DNA from: Streptomyces sp. NBC_00536
Lineage (GTDB): Bacteria > Actinomycetota > Actinomycetes > Streptomycetales > Streptomycetaceae
Assembly: GCF_036346295.1 (NCBI RefSeq)
Contig: NZ_CP107821.1
Span: 1 to 64,000 of the forward strand
DNA: 64,000 bases
Direction: 5' to 3'
Part shown: one piece after another, positions 33,190 to 41,574 of the stretch
How positions within the stretch are numbered: position 1 is the first letter of the stretch
Layout: each line of letters opens with the position of its first letter
The notes under the pieces: model-generated
The model's database searches: none
The model's input: the letters and a program-made list of their open reading frames with translations, nothing else
What the model was told of the DNA's origin: nothing
Made by a program: the position numbers and the translations under genes

Positions 33190-33629
33190 GAGGTCTCCGG
33201 GTTGGGGTGGAGAGTAACGAGCAGGCCCATGACCCATCGGGGCTGGCCCGTTTCCAGGGGGGATTCGAGGAGGACTCCGGACGGGCGGACACTGCTGACG
33301 ACGGGGCGTCCGGCGATCGGCGCGGTGGTGGCGAGCTCGCTGGCGGCCACGGCGCAGACCTTGAGGATGCGGTGGAGGGCTGCGGGCCCTGGCCAGCCGC
33401 CAGGGTCGCCGTACAGCTCCAGAGACACTTCGGGCTCGGTTAGCCACGTGAGGTCGCGCAGGTTGCCGCCGGGCCCGAGGGCGACGCGCAGATGAGGCCA
33501 AGGTGCTTCCCGTGCACCGGAGACACGGCCAGGGCCGCCGAGCACCTCAGTGACTTTGGGGTGCTCGGCGAGCCAGGCGAGGACCACAGCCACCGGGTCT
33601 GCGTCCGCGATGGCGTAGGCGTCGCTCAT
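33186..33629 (-). CDS. Tail terminator / neck protein candidate
   Basis: A 147-residue protein from the ATG at 33629, one base after the upstream stop. MSDAYAIADADPVAVVLAWL, LAEHPKVTEVLGGPGRVSG and WPHLRVALGPGGNLRDLTWL, then VSLELYGDPGGWPGPAALHR and GLLVTLHPN, match the pattern of tail terminator (DUF3168-like/minor tail U-like) proteins: an N-terminal helix over a mixed sheet. It would cap the tail tube and join it to the head. The position before the major tail protein supports this. Confidence 0.72.
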   Translation of the reverse strand: MSDAYAIADADPVAVVLAWLAEHPKVTEVLGGPGRVSGAREAPWPHLRVALGPGGNLRDLTWLTEPEVSLELYGDPGGWPGPAALHRILKVCAVAASELATTAPIAGRPVVSSVRPSGVLLESPLETGQPRWVMGLLVTLHPNPETS

Positions 33630-33630
33630 C

Positions 33631-33876
33631 TCAGCCGCGCTCGCGGGCGATGTAGCCGTTGCCGCGCAGCTGGCGCGCGTAGTCCGGCGAGATGAGCGCC
33701 GTCTCGCCAGGCAGGTAGTCGCGGCCGGCGATCCAGAGGTGGTGGGCGAACCGCACCTTCTCCGGGGCCTGGCCCTCACGGAGGGGCGGGCCGATGACCG
33801 TCGCCGGCTCGGGGGTGGCGGTGAGCTCGTTGTCCGGCTCGGAGGTCGGGGTGGTGGTCTTCCTGGTCGTTGTCAT
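33631..33876 (-). CDS. Small head-tail joining region protein, 81 aa
   Basis: MTTTRKTTTPTSEPDNELTA opens with a disordered Thr/Pro-rich segment. The C-terminal half, KVRFAHHLWIAGRDYLPGET then ALISPDYARQLRGNGYIA, resembles a small beta-barrel head-tail connector domain found in several actinophages. The ATG coincides with the predicted start of a late-type promoter and has no ribosome site, so a leaderless transcript is expected that continues into the tail terminator gene. The function is assigned by position only. Confidence 0.65.
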   Translation of the reverse strand: MTTTRKTTTPTSEPDNELTATPEPATVIGPPLREGQAPEKVRFAHHLWIAGRDYLPGETALISPDYARQLRGNGYIARERG

Positions 33877-33883
33877 GGGGCGG

Positions 33884-33917
33884 AACAGTGCAGTACCAAG
33901 CGGCTTGTGTCGCGTGC
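33884..33917 (-). promoter_or_regulatory. Late-type promoter for the neck genes, predicted leaderless
   Basis: Minus strand: -35 box AGCACGCGACACAAGC; the -10 box CACTGT is one base off the common register. Predicted +1 at or next to 33876. Confidence 0.5.
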
Positions 33918-33928
33918 TGGCTCTGGGG

Positions 33929-33949
33929 CCTGTTCCCAATGGGAACAGG
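33929..33949. repeat. Palindrome GTTCCCANTGGGAAC, site 5 (intergenic)
   Basis: Core 33932-33946 with central A, extended by CCT/AGG to 21 bp. It lies between the head-tail gene at 33950 and a late promoter, just past the upstream stop. Confidence 0.7.
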
Positions 33950-34480
33950 TCAGTGCCGTGCCGCTACGGCGGCCGCTGCTCGTGCCATGTAGTAGGCCCC
34001 CTTCGCCTCCAGACCCCCGGGGTAGACGGTGCCGATCTCGGCGGGGACGACCCACTCGCCGGTGGCGACGACCTTGACCGTGACGGTGCTGCCCGCGATC
34101 ACGGGCGGCCGGGTGCTGATGTTCCGCGAGATGCCGTCGGGGATGGTGCGGGCGTAGCACCGGCAGTTCTTGAGGTTGGCCACCGCCCTGGAGGACTCGT
34201 CGCGGGGCGCCTTCATGTAGGTGATCGGTCCGACACCGCGGTGGTCGCGGTCCCACCGCATCGAGTTGATCTTGAATCGGAGGTTCCCTGGCACCTCCTG
34301 GTCGTGTGCCGCCACGTGTGTGGGGCGCACCTTGTCATCCGCCAACGTGATCCACTTCTTCGTGGGCGGGGCGAAAACCTTGGCCTGCCGCTCTACCTCG
34401 CGCGCGATCTCGTGGACCTTCGGAGCGATGAGGTGGGCGAGCTTCTCCTCCAGGCCGGGCTCAGGGTGGAACTTCGCCAT
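33950..34480 (-). CDS. Head-tail connector / minor capsid protein, 176 aa
   Basis: From the ATG at 34480, MAKFHPEPGLEEKLAHLIAP then KVHEIAREVERQAKVFAPP and KKWITLADDKVRPTHVAAHD form a helical, then beta-rich protein resembling the HK97 gp10-like neck/tail-completion family of actinophages. Downstream segments include LKNCRCYARTIPDGISRNIS, with two cysteines. The start overlaps the upstream stop (TGATG), and the unit continues from the promoter at 38.0 kb. The assignment depends mainly on order: connector genes, then tail terminator, then tube. Confidence 0.7.
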   Translation of the reverse strand: MAKFHPEPGLEEKLAHLIAPKVHEIAREVERQAKVFAPPTKKWITLADDKVRPTHVAAHDQEVPGNLRFKINSMRWDRDHRGVGPITYMKAPRDESSRAVANLKNCRCYARTIPDGISRNISTRPPVIAGSTVTVKVVATGEWVVPAEIGTVYPGGLEAKGAYYMARAAAAVAARH

Positions 34481-34809
34481 CAGGGCACCTCGGGTGGGTT
34501 GAGGGTGGCGACCACGGCGATGTAGTCGGCCGCGCCGTAGCCAGGGACCTTCTTGAGCAGCGCGCTGACGATCGTCCACGTTCGGGTTCCGTCCCCGAGG
34601 AGATCGCCGGGCTGGAGCGGCCAGGCAGCCGGGGAAACCCGCAGCGTCCATGAGCCGTCAGCCTGTTCCGTCGCGGCGCCCGGCCACGTTCCGCGCGGCG
34701 TCGGCCGGGCGTCCGGCGGGGGAGGCACGGGCACGCCGTGGGCGTCCCGGCCCCAGGGGTGGGCAAGGACGTATGCCGTCAGCGTCCGGTCGGGCAGCAG
34801 CACAGCCAT
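34480..34809 (-). CDS. Head closure protein candidate, 109 aa
   Basis: From the ATG at 34809, MAVLLPDRTLTAYVLAHPWG begins a small protein with a Pro-rich linker, then SWTLRVSPAAWPLQPGDLLG and RTWTIVSALLKKVPGYGAAD, beta strands typical of head closure (stopper) proteins. It is separated by 7 bases from the upstream connector gene and overlaps the next by one base. Size and position fit a stopper; the sequence alone does not prove it. Confidence 0.68.
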   Translation of the reverse strand: MAVLLPDRTLTAYVLAHPWGRDAHGVPVPPPPDARPTPRGTWPGAATEQADGSWTLRVSPAAWPLQPGDLLGDGTRTWTIVSALLKKVPGYGAADYIAVVATLNPPEVP

Positions 34810-34816
34810 GGTCAGC

Positions 34817-35683
34817 TCACCACCGGCTGTACCGGCGGCCGCGGCCGTACGGCCAGGCCACGGCCGGGGCCCCGACAATCGGCCGGTAGAGCAGCTTTCG
34901 GTACCCCGAGAGGGAGTCGAGGGCGGGCAGCGCGCCGGCCTGCCCCGTGACGGGCGCCGAGTCGTAGCTGACCGACTGGCCCTCGGCGGAGACCGAGGTG
35001 ACTCGCCGCTCTCCGTCGCCGGAACCGGGCTTGTTGCGGATCATCTCGGTGGCATGGGCCACGACGTACCGCACGATCGGCTCTTCCTCGGCGGCGTGGA
35101 GGCCGACGAGGAGCCGCACGTCGTAGTGCCCGTCTGCTGTTGGGGTGTAGCTGAGGACGGTAGTGATGTCGTCGTAGGACGGGGCCGGCCAGGCGCGGGC
35201 GTCGGAGAGGTCGTACCCGTAGAGCGGCGATACTCCCCGCAGGGCGTGTGGGCGGGGGATGAGCGGGCGGCCGAGGTAGCTGGACACGTCGGCCTGGGCC
35301 TTGCCGATATCGACGCGGAGCGCCTCGCGCTGCGCCGCCGTCAGCGGCAGGGGTATGCCCACCTCCTCCGCGATCTGCTCGGGGGAGACGAGGAGGGCCC
35401 CGCCCACGGGGAGGTCCAGCCGGACGGTTCGGTCGGTGACGGCCGGTACCCCCTGAGCGGGGATGAACGAGGCCGCGCCCCAGTACCGGCCGTCTGCGAG
35501 CCCGTCCGGCAAGGTGAAGGCGTAGCGGCCGTCCGCGAGGCGGCTCACCCCGGTCGACGCGGCGGCAGGCACGCCGTCCCGCTCGGGCCCGGTGTACAGC
35601 ACGAGGCTGACGACCTGGCCTCCTTCGGATTCCGGGTCGCACACGAGCCCTGCGTGAACGGGCTGGTAGGTGTAGGTGCCCAT
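34817..35683 (-). CDS. Head-tail connector protein, 288 aa
   Basis: MGTYTYQPVHAGLVCDPESE begins a beta-rich N-terminal half (VVSLVLYTGPERDGVPAAAS; GRYAFTLPDGLADGRYWGAA). The second half is the helical connector domain: SPEQIAEEVGIPLPLTAAQR, ALRVDIGKAQADVSSYLGRP, and later EEEPIVRYVVAHATEMIRNK. The latter resembles gp6/gp15-like adaptor proteins. The extra N-terminal beta domain is uncommon for an adaptor and may face outward. It follows the SGNH-fibre gene by 16 bases. Confidence 0.75.
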   Translation of the reverse strand: MGTYTYQPVHAGLVCDPESEGGQVVSLVLYTGPERDGVPAAASTGVSRLADGRYAFTLPDGLADGRYWGAASFIPAQGVPAVTDRTVRLDLPVGGALLVSPEQIAEEVGIPLPLTAAQREALRVDIGKAQADVSSYLGRPLIPRPHALRGVSPLYGYDLSDARAWPAPSYDDITTVLSYTPTADGHYDVRLLVGLHAAEEEPIVRYVVAHATEMIRNKPGSGDGERRVTSVSAEGQSVSYDSAPVTGQAGALPALDSLSGYRKLLYRPIVGAPAVAWPYGRGRRYSRW

Positions 35684-35699
35684 GGGGCCCCCTTTCGGG

Positions 35700-37430
35700 T
35701 CAGGCGGGCGTGACGGTGCGCAGGAACGCCATGATTCGTCTGGCGATGTAGACGTGGCCGGCGTCGGTGGCGTGGACGCCGTCGGATCCGACGTACAGGT
35801 CCGCGTTGCCGTCCGCCTTGAGCGAGCCGGCGTTCCCGGAGCCCGTGATCCATGGTCCGTGGGTGGCTACGAGCGTCCCGTTGGCGTCGTACACCTGGCC
35901 GGTCTGCGGGGAGATGAACGGGAACCGGGCGTTGGCCGCCGCGGTGCGCAGCGTCGCGGTCGTGTTGACGTGGGAGGCGGCCGCAGTCCCCGTGGGCGAC
36001 CAGCAGCCGATGACGTAGACCTGGCAGCGGGGCAGGGCGGTCCTGATCCGGTCGAAGAGGGTGGCGGCCGCCGCAGCGATCTGGCTCTGGTTGGAGGAGG
36101 CATCGTTGTAGCCGCCCCAGATGATGAGCCGGTCGGGTTCCCAGGGGATGACGTCGACCTCGGCGCGCGTGCCGAACGCGGCGAACGTTCCGGTGGCGAC
36201 GTACCCGGTGGATCCGCGCGCTTCGCGCCACACGTCCGTGCAGCCGAGCATCCGGCCGACGCGGTCGACCCAGGTCCCGCAGCCGGCGCCCGTGTTGAAG
36301 GCCGAGCCGTCGGAGAGGGAGTCTCCCAGAACCATGAATCGGCCCCCTTGGAGGGGGACCTGCCACATGTTCGCGGTGGGCGGCAGGTAGATCCCGCCGA
36401 AGGGCATGGCGGTGAAGTCGAACCGCAGCCGCCGGGGGATGGCGCTGCCGAAGTCGATGGTCAGCAGGTGCGTCAGCCCGATGCCGGCGACTACGCCCCC
36501 GGAAGGCTGCATCAGGTCGGTCAGCTTCCTGCCGTCGATGGACAACCGGAAGGTCGTGGCGGCGGAGATGTGCTTGAAGCGGAGCTGGATGACCTGGGCA
36601 TCGGTTCCGAACTCGACGGACCAGTTGGCTTGACCGGAGGCATAGGTGTTGGGGTAGCGGCTCAGTGGCAGAACGTACGTGTTGTCGGGGGTGCCGACGC
36701 CGATCGCGAAGTTCCCAGCGCCTGCCCAGGTGAAGGTGCCGCGTCGGTCCGTGCCCGACAAGGCGACGGGGTCCGGCGCGTACTTGATGTTCCCGGCGGC
36801 TGGGGTGGAGGTCTGGGCGGTGGTGATGGTGGGCGCCGGTCCGGCGTAGACGGCATCGGCGACGGCCGGGTCGGGCAGGTCCCGAACACGCCAGGTGGTC
36901 ACGGGGCCGAGGGGCAGACTCGCCTGCGGCCAACCATCGGCGGTCTTGGGCCCGTAGAGGAGCCAGGCGTCAGTCTTGGTGCTGTCGATCCAGAAGTCGC
37001 CGACGGTTCCGTTCGCAGCGGTCGGCCGCGCCGCACCCGACAGGATGGAGGCCCCGCGCTCGCCCTTCACGGGCACGTAGTTGAGCTGCGCCGGGTCGGC
37101 GGGCATCAGCTTCGTGATGTCGATCTCGGTGACCGTGGAGGACAGCGTGACGGAGCCCGTCCGCGTGGTGCCGTCATCCAGGACCACGGTGACGGTGTAC
37201 ACCCAGCCCGTCGGGTCCATGCCCGGGTTGTCCGTCGCAACCAGCAGGAGGGAAAACTCGCCCTGCTCGTCCAGGTCGACCGTGGCGCGGCCGGAGATGA
37301 TCGTGAGGGCCTGCTCCAGCTCGATCATCACCGGTGCCTGGAAGACGACGGAGCCCTTGTACGGGGTGCCGTCCGGGCGCCGGAACCGTCCGGTGACTCG
37401 TACCGCCTTGATGCCTGCGGGGATCGTCAT
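35700..37430 (-). CDS. Virion fibre/decoration protein with SGNH/GDSL hydrolase domain
   Basis: A 576-residue protein. The first 200 residues look like a fibre or attachment domain (GIKAVRVTGRFRRPDGTPYK, GERGASILSGAARPTAANGT, FWIDSTKTDAWLLYGPKTAD). A beta-rich linker follows. From about 365 the SGNH esterase blocks are clear: FMVLGDSLSDG (nucleophile Ser in GDS), then DRLIIWGGYNDASSN (Gly and Asn blocks) and DGVHATDAGH near 550-559 (catalytic Asp and His). Such domains deacylate cell-wall or surface polysaccharides. Here the gene lies among head-neck genes rather than with the tail fibres, which is unusual. It starts at an ATG in a unit led by the promoter at 38.0 kb. Confidence 0.87.
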   Translation of the reverse strand: MTIPAGIKAVRVTGRFRRPDGTPYKGSVVFQAPVMIELEQALTIISGRATVDLDEQGEFSLLLVATDNPGMDPTGWVYTVTVVLDDGTTRTGSVTLSSTVTEIDITKLMPADPAQLNYVPVKGERGASILSGAARPTAANGTVGDFWIDSTKTDAWLLYGPKTADGWPQASLPLGPVTTWRVRDLPDPAVADAVYAGPAPTITTAQTSTPAAGNIKYAPDPVALSGTDRRGTFTWAGAGNFAIGVGTPDNTYVLPLSRYPNTYASGQANWSVEFGTDAQVIQLRFKHISAATTFRLSIDGRKLTDLMQPSGGVVAGIGLTHLLTIDFGSAIPRRLRFDFTAMPFGGIYLPPTANMWQVPLQGGRFMVLGDSLSDGSAFNTGAGCGTWVDRVGRMLGCTDVWREARGSTGYVATGTFAAFGTRAEVDVIPWEPDRLIIWGGYNDASSNQSQIAAAAATLFDRIRTALPRCQVYVIGCWSPTGTAAASHVNTTATLRTAAANARFPFISPQTGQVYDANGTLVATHGPWITGSGNAGSLKADGNADLYVGSDGVHATDAGHVYIARRIMAFLRTVTPA

Positions 37431-37499
37431 ATGGCCACCCCCTTGGGGAGGCCGCCCGGACGGGCGATCGTGTGGGTGTTCACCGCCACCAGAGGCTCC

Positions 37500-37985
37500 T
37501 TACTCCGCGGCCGAAGGCGGGTTGAGCTGCTCGTGGAGCCGGGCAACCACGCGGGCGACCTGGCCGCGCTTCAGCTCGGCGCCGATCGGTACGAGCAGCC
37601 GCGTGGTGGGGGTGCGGTAGGTTCCCAGCCCGACGTGCTCGACCAGGCGGACGGTGCAGCGCAGCGTGCTGCCGTGCGGCATCACGGGCACGAACACACT
37701 GTCGGGGTCCGCAGGCGGCAGGCCGGTGGCATCGTCCACGATCCGGTCGCCGAGCTCGGCGGGGAGCAGCTGCTGCGCCGTGGTCAGCGGATCCCGCTCA
37801 GGCACGGGCTCCGGCTCCGCGGGCGGTTCGAGCGGCGCAACGATCGGCGTCTTCGTCTCGACCTCGACGGATACGGCCTTGTTCTCAGGCGCCTCGGGCG
37901 CCTCGACCGTGGGCTCGGTCGTGGGGGCGGCCTCGGGCGTCTCCTCGACGTCCTCCGAGGTGGTCTTGCGAGTACGGGGCGGCAC
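37500..37985 (-). CDS. Hypothetical structural-module protein, 161 aa
   Basis: It starts at a GTG after AGGAGG. The first 80 residues are disordered and acidic (Thr/Glu/Pro-rich, e.g. EAPEAPENKAVSVEVETKTP). The second half is a small domain: VFVPVMPHGSTLRCTVRLVE, TRLLVPIGAELKRGQVARVV, ARLHEQLNPPSAAE. Similar two-part proteins in actinophage head modules are capsid-associated, but I do not recognise the family. It is the first gene of a transcription unit with a late-type promoter and 25-base leader. Confidence 0.65.
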   Translation of the reverse strand: MPPRTRKTTSEDVEETPEAAPTTEPTVEAPEAPENKAVSVEVETKTPIVAPLEPPAEPEPVPERDPLTTAQQLLPAELGDRIVDDATGLPPADPDSVFVPVMPHGSTLRCTVRLVEHVGLGTYRTPTTRLLVPIGAELKRGQVARVVARLHEQLNPPSAAE

Positions 37986-38017
37986 AGTTCCTCCTGCCGT
38001 TCGGGGCGTGGGCGGTG

Positions 38018-38051
38018 ACTGTGGCGCGCCCAGGAGGCTTGCGTCGCGCCG
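38018..38051 (-). promoter_or_regulatory. Late-type promoter for the connector unit
   Basis: Minus strand: -35 box CGGCGCGACGCAAGC, -10 box CACAGT; predicted start near 38010, leader 25 bases. Confidence 0.6.
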
Positions 38052-38097
38052 TTGCCGCCCACTCGGGCAGCAACGGCGCGCGGTGCCGCAGCAGGGA

Positions 38098-38580
38098 TCA
38101 GGCGTAGGTGAATCCGGCGGTCTTTGTGACGGCTCCGGCTTCGTCGCCGACGACGACGTTCACGGCTCCCGTCGTCCCGGCCGGGGTGGTGACCTGGAGG
38201 CGGCCGGAGGACAACACCTTCAGGGCCGTGCCGGGTGTGGCTCCGAACTTGACGTCGGCGACCCCGTCGAGATTCGAGCCGGTGATGGTGACGACGGTGC
38301 CGCCGGCGGCGGGTCCGGTGGCCGGGCTGATGGTGCCGATCGTCGCCGGGGGGAACAGCGCGTCGACCTGGGACTGCCGCAGGACGGCCCCGGTCTTGTA
38401 CTTGAGGGTCTTGATGGAACCCTCGGGGACGGCGTCGCGGCTGTCGCTGGGGCGGCTGCCCTCGTCGTGGGTTCGGGTCGCGTACACGTCCGCGGTGACC
38501 TTCAGGTACGGGTCGCTGACGGGTGTGGCGGGGAAGGCGGCCTTGGTGATGCGGCTGCCGGCGGCGTTGTACAGGCCCAT
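38098..38580 (-). CDS. Capsid decoration protein candidate with IPT/TIG Ig-like domain
   Basis: A 160-residue protein from an ATG after AAGGAG. The first 75 residues (YNAAGSRITKAAFPATPVSD, LKVTADVYATRTHDEGS) look like the part that binds the particle. Residues 80-160 are a standard IPT/TIG immunoglobulin-like domain: IGTISPATGPAAGGTVVTIT, then GSNLDGVADVKFGATPGTAL and VNVVVGDEAGAVTKTAGFTY. Ig-like domains on phage capsids often bind surfaces weakly. The gene has its own late-type promoter with a 24-base leader, in keeping with high copy number. Confidence 0.82.
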   Translation of the reverse strand: MGLYNAAGSRITKAAFPATPVSDPYLKVTADVYATRTHDEGSRPSDSRDAVPEGSIKTLKYKTGAVLRQSQVDALFPPATIGTISPATGPAAGGTVVTITGSNLDGVADVKFGATPGTALKVLSSGRLQVTTPAGTTGAVNVVVGDEAGAVTKTAGFTYA

Positions 38581-38611
38581 GGGGACTCTCCTTCTCGATG
38601 TCGGGGTGCGC

Positions 38612-38645
38612 AGGGTGCAGGACGTGGCGGGCTTGGGTCGCGGTC
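38612..38645 (-). promoter_or_regulatory. Late-type promoter for the decoration protein
   Basis: Minus strand: -35 box TGACCGCGACCCAAGC, -10 box CACCCT; predicted start near 38604. Confidence 0.5.
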
Positions 38646-39891
38646 AGAGGATGCGGAGGTCGTCCCACCCGTCCGCGGTGACGGAGAAGACGAGCAGGCC
38701 CGGCTGGGAGACCTCGCCGGACCGCATGGCGTACCAGTCGGATCCGTTGTCGAGGGTGGGTGCCTGAACCCAGAGGCGGCCGGCGCCGAGCTGCTGCGCG
38801 CGGAAGTGGTGGAAATGGCCGGAGACCAGGATCTTGGCGTCGGCGATGGGCTGGCGCCCGAAGCTCTGGCCCTTCCACCAGTCCGCGGCCTTCTCCGGCC
38901 GGGCGTACTGGTGCCCGTGATTCAGGCCGACGATGGTCCCGGCCATGTCGAGCGAGACGGAGTCCCGCCACGGCTCTGGAGTGACGAAGCTGACGTGTCC
39001 GTACGCGTCGGTGTTGCGGGCGTAGGCGTCGGCGATCTGGGACATGACCTCGATGCCCCAGTCGTCTTCCGGCGGCCCTACCGCGTCCTTGCCCCTTCTG
39101 ACGCGGGCATGATTGCTGCCGCAGGTGGCGGCGACGACGCGGGGGAAGGCGGTGGCGAGGCGGTCCAGGCCCTCGAAGGTGAGCCGCCGATGGACCCTGA
39201 TCTGCTGGGTGAGGGTCAGGTCGTTGGTGAAGGCCTGCGCAGCCACGTTCTCGAATCCCTCGACGCAGTCGCCGGCGTCGAGCCAATACGCCGAGTCCGG
39301 GGCACGCCCGATCTTGCCGAGGTCGCGCAGGTGGTCTTCGAGCCGGTCGAATCGCTCGGCGACCCGCCCGACGAGTTCCTTGGTGCCGCCGTCCCGCCCG
39401 ACCTTGCCGGCCTGCGGGTCGGCGTACACGACGGCGAGCGCGCGTGCGGCCCGCTCGGGAGCTGTGCGCGGCCGACGGCGGCGCCGCATCACGTCACGGA
39501 TCAAGGTGTTGAGGTCTTCGGCGGAGGCCCAGCCGGGCTTCGTGGGCTCGATGAGGTAGCGGCAACGCCACACGGGGCGGGTGACGGCGTCCTCGCCCTG
39601 GGCGTCGCGGTGCCAGGCCGCGGGGTCGTGGCGGGCCTCCACGAGACGGACGCGGTAGCCGTCCGGTACGGCCAGGCCCAGCTCTTCGACGCGGGCGCGC
39701 CAGCCGCCTTCGTCCTGCGGTGGGGTGTCGGCGGCGGGGGCAGTGACGAGCATGCTGCCGCCGGGCTCGTACCGGACACCGGGCTCCCAGCCCTTGGGAG
39801 CCGTGGCGGCGGGGCGGGTTGTTTCCGGCGGCACGGTCTGTGCGGGGGACGCGGGGGCGAGCAGTGCGTCGAGGTGGTCGGCGAGGCTCAT
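38644..39891 (-). CDS. Calcineurin-like metallophosphoesterase
   Basis: A 415-residue enzyme-like protein; the ATG at 39891 overlaps the upstream stop (ATGA). Metal-site motifs appear in order: VVYADPQAGKVG (DxQ variant of block I), YWLDAGDCVEGF at about 200-211 (GDxxE type), ATCGSNHARVRRGK at about 258-270 (GNH variant), LNHGHQYARP and LVSGHFHHFRA (GHxH) near 357. It is therefore a likely phosphodiesterase or phosphatase acting on nucleic acid or nucleotides. It is paired with a small HTH gene between the capsid and decoration genes, a pairing also seen in other actinophages. The substrate is unknown; DNA repair, tail-end processing or defence evasion are possible. Confidence 0.85.
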   Translation of the reverse strand: MSLADHLDALLAPASPAQTVPPETTRPAATAPKGWEPGVRYEPGGSMLVTAPAADTPPQDEGGWRARVEELGLAVPDGYRVRLVEARHDPAAWHRDAQGEDAVTRPVWRCRYLIEPTKPGWASAEDLNTLIRDVMRRRRRPRTAPERAARALAVVYADPQAGKVGRDGGTKELVGRVAERFDRLEDHLRDLGKIGRAPDSAYWLDAGDCVEGFENVAAQAFTNDLTLTQQIRVHRRLTFEGLDRLATAFPRVVAATCGSNHARVRRGKDAVGPPEDDWGIEVMSQIADAYARNTDAYGHVSFVTPEPWRDSVSLDMAGTIVGLNHGHQYARPEKAADWWKGQSFGRQPIADAKILVSGHFHHFRAQQLGAGRLWVQAPTLDNGSDWYAMRSGEVSQPGLLVFSVTADGWDDLRIL

Positions 39892-40157
39892 CGCGGGCAC
39901 CGGCATCCGTTGGAGCCGCCGCGGCGCCGGTGCCGGGCTACGGCAGGGGACTGGACGGGATGGCCGCTTCCCGTGAGGGCGTCGGCGATCTGCGTTGAGG
40001 AGACGGAGGGGCTGTCGAGTACGTCCCGGACCTTGAGCGCCGTGTCCGTGTCGAGGGTGTCGAGAATCGTGCCGACCGTGCACCGGGGGCCGCGTGGGGC
40101 CGGAGGGGCATCGGCGAGTTGGGAGAGGGCCGCGAGCAGCCCGCTGGTGTCTGCCAC
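39888..40157 (-). CDS. Small HTH protein, 89 aa
   Basis: MADTSGLLAALSQLADAPPA opens a protein with GTILDTLDTDTALKVRDVLD and then VSSTQIADALTGSGHPVQSP, an HTH followed by a basic Arg/Gly/Cys tail (ARHRRRGGSNGCRCPR). It overlaps the metallophosphoesterase start by 4 bases, so the two are co-translated. It probably binds DNA or guides the phosphoesterase. Confidence 0.7.
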   Translation of the reverse strand: MADTSGLLAALSQLADAPPAPRGPRCTVGTILDTLDTDTALKVRDVLDSPSVSSTQIADALTGSGHPVQSPAVARHRRRGGSNGCRCPR

Positions 40158-40258
40158 GGCAGTCCTCGCTTCCAGATGGGCCGGGGCCAGTCGGCCTCTC
40201 CGCCAGATGGAGGAAGAGGCCGACTGGCCAGGTTGGGCGTGAGCCGAGGGAGGCAGGA

Positions 40259-41557
40259 TCAGCTGTGCGGGGTCCAGTTCCCAATTACGAACGATTCAGG
40301 TCGACTTACCTCCAGGGCGAGACGTTCGTCCGCCCGGAACGTCAGGACGCCGCGCTCGAAGTTGTCCGAGTTCTCACTCGAAACGGTGACGGAGACGTTC
40401 TCGCGGTCGTAGAGCTGGGCACCCATCCCGAAGGCGCCGAGCAGGTACTGGCCGTCCGGCATTGCGGTGGTTTCGACCACATTGATGCGCCAGACCTTCT
40501 TCTGGGCGCCCACGGCGACCTGGAGAGCGACCCGGAACGCGCCGGTGTCGTCGGTCTCCACCTCGACCTCCTCCCACATGGTGGGGGAGAGGACGACGCC
40601 GGTCGGCTCGTACTCGGCGAGCAGGGCCTTGGTCATGGCCCGGCGCATCTGGATGCTGTACTTGTCGCTGGACCGGCCCGTGTACTGCTGGACTCCCGGG
40701 GTGTTGAACAGGCCCGTGATCGAGGTGCCGTCGCCGCCGGCGCTGTGGAGCAGGTCGTAGTCCTCGGCGAACTTGATGCCTTCGATCAGGCGCGAGTTGA
40801 TGAACTGCTTCAGCCTCGGCTCGTCGGCCAGGATGTTCTTGTGCCCGTCGAGCATGTGGGCGATCTCGGCGATCGGGAACGAGACCGGCTCCAGCTTCAG
40901 CTTCGAGCGGGGGGCCCGGCCGAAGACGTCGCTGTCGAGGCCGGTCGGCGAGGAGATGCCGTCGGCCGCCCGTCGCTCGGCGACCTGCGCGGCGTTGTTG
41001 ACCCACCCGGTCTCGCGGATACCCACGAGGACCGCAGACTTGGTCTTGGCGGACGGGAAAAGATCCCGAATGTGCCACTTCCGGCGCTGGGCCTCGGTGA
41101 TGCCGAGATCCTGAACACCGCCGAGCGCCTGCGTGGTGTGGGTGCCGGCGGAGAGGGAGAAGATGCTTTTGCCCTCCATCTCCGCGCGGATGAACGGGCG
41201 GTCCTTGAAGTCGGCGCGCGCCGCGGCCTTGTAGGCCTCGGACTCCACGAACATGTCGCCCAGGCTCTTGTACTCGGGGCCGCCCGGGTTGCCGTAGAAC
41301 TGGCCGGCTGCGGACGTGCCCTGGGGAGCGTCGAGGTAGCCGTTCAGCGACTCGGCGCCGTTGGCCGCGTCGAGCAGGCCCTTGATCTCCTGGGCGTCCT
41401 TGACGGCCTTGACGTACGCGTTGCGCTGCTCCGTGCTGACCACGAAGGCGCCGCTCTCCTCCTTGAAGGTGCCAGCGATGCGCTCGGCCTCCGCCGACTT
41501 CTCGGCGAGCTGCGACTTCAGGGACCGGATGAGGCTCTTGTCGGTGGCGGTAGCCAT
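40259..41557 (-). CDS. Major capsid protein, HK97 fold
   Basis: A 432-residue protein from the ATG at 41557. The N-terminal 95 residues are a coiled coil (LIRSLKSQLAEKSAEAERIA, AYVKAVKDAQEIKGLLDAAN), the delta/scaffold domain removed by the protease. The HK97 core follows: RDLFPSAKTKSAVLVGIRET, SKLKLEPVSFPIAEIAHMLD, EDYDLLHSAGGDGTSITGLF and VVLSPTMWEEVEVETDDTGA, ending FERGVLTFRADERLALEVSR. The size and order after the protease are typical. AGGAGAG precedes the start, and two late-type -35 boxes lie upstream. Confidence 0.95.
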   Translation of the reverse strand: MATATDKSLIRSLKSQLAEKSAEAERIAGTFKEESGAFVVSTEQRNAYVKAVKDAQEIKGLLDAANGAESLNGYLDAPQGTSAAGQFYGNPGGPEYKSLGDMFVESEAYKAAARADFKDRPFIRAEMEGKSIFSLSAGTHTTQALGGVQDLGITEAQRRKWHIRDLFPSAKTKSAVLVGIRETGWVNNAAQVAERRAADGISSPTGLDSDVFGRAPRSKLKLEPVSFPIAEIAHMLDGHKNILADEPRLKQFINSRLIEGIKFAEDYDLLHSAGGDGTSITGLFNTPGVQQYTGRSSDKYSIQMRRAMTKALLAEYEPTGVVLSPTMWEEVEVETDDTGAFRVALQVAVGAQKKVWRINVVETTAMPDGQYLLGAFGMGAQLYDRENVSVTVSSENSDNFERGVLTFRADERLALEVSRPESFVIGNWTPHS

Positions 41558-41574
41558 GGTGGGAATGCACTCTC

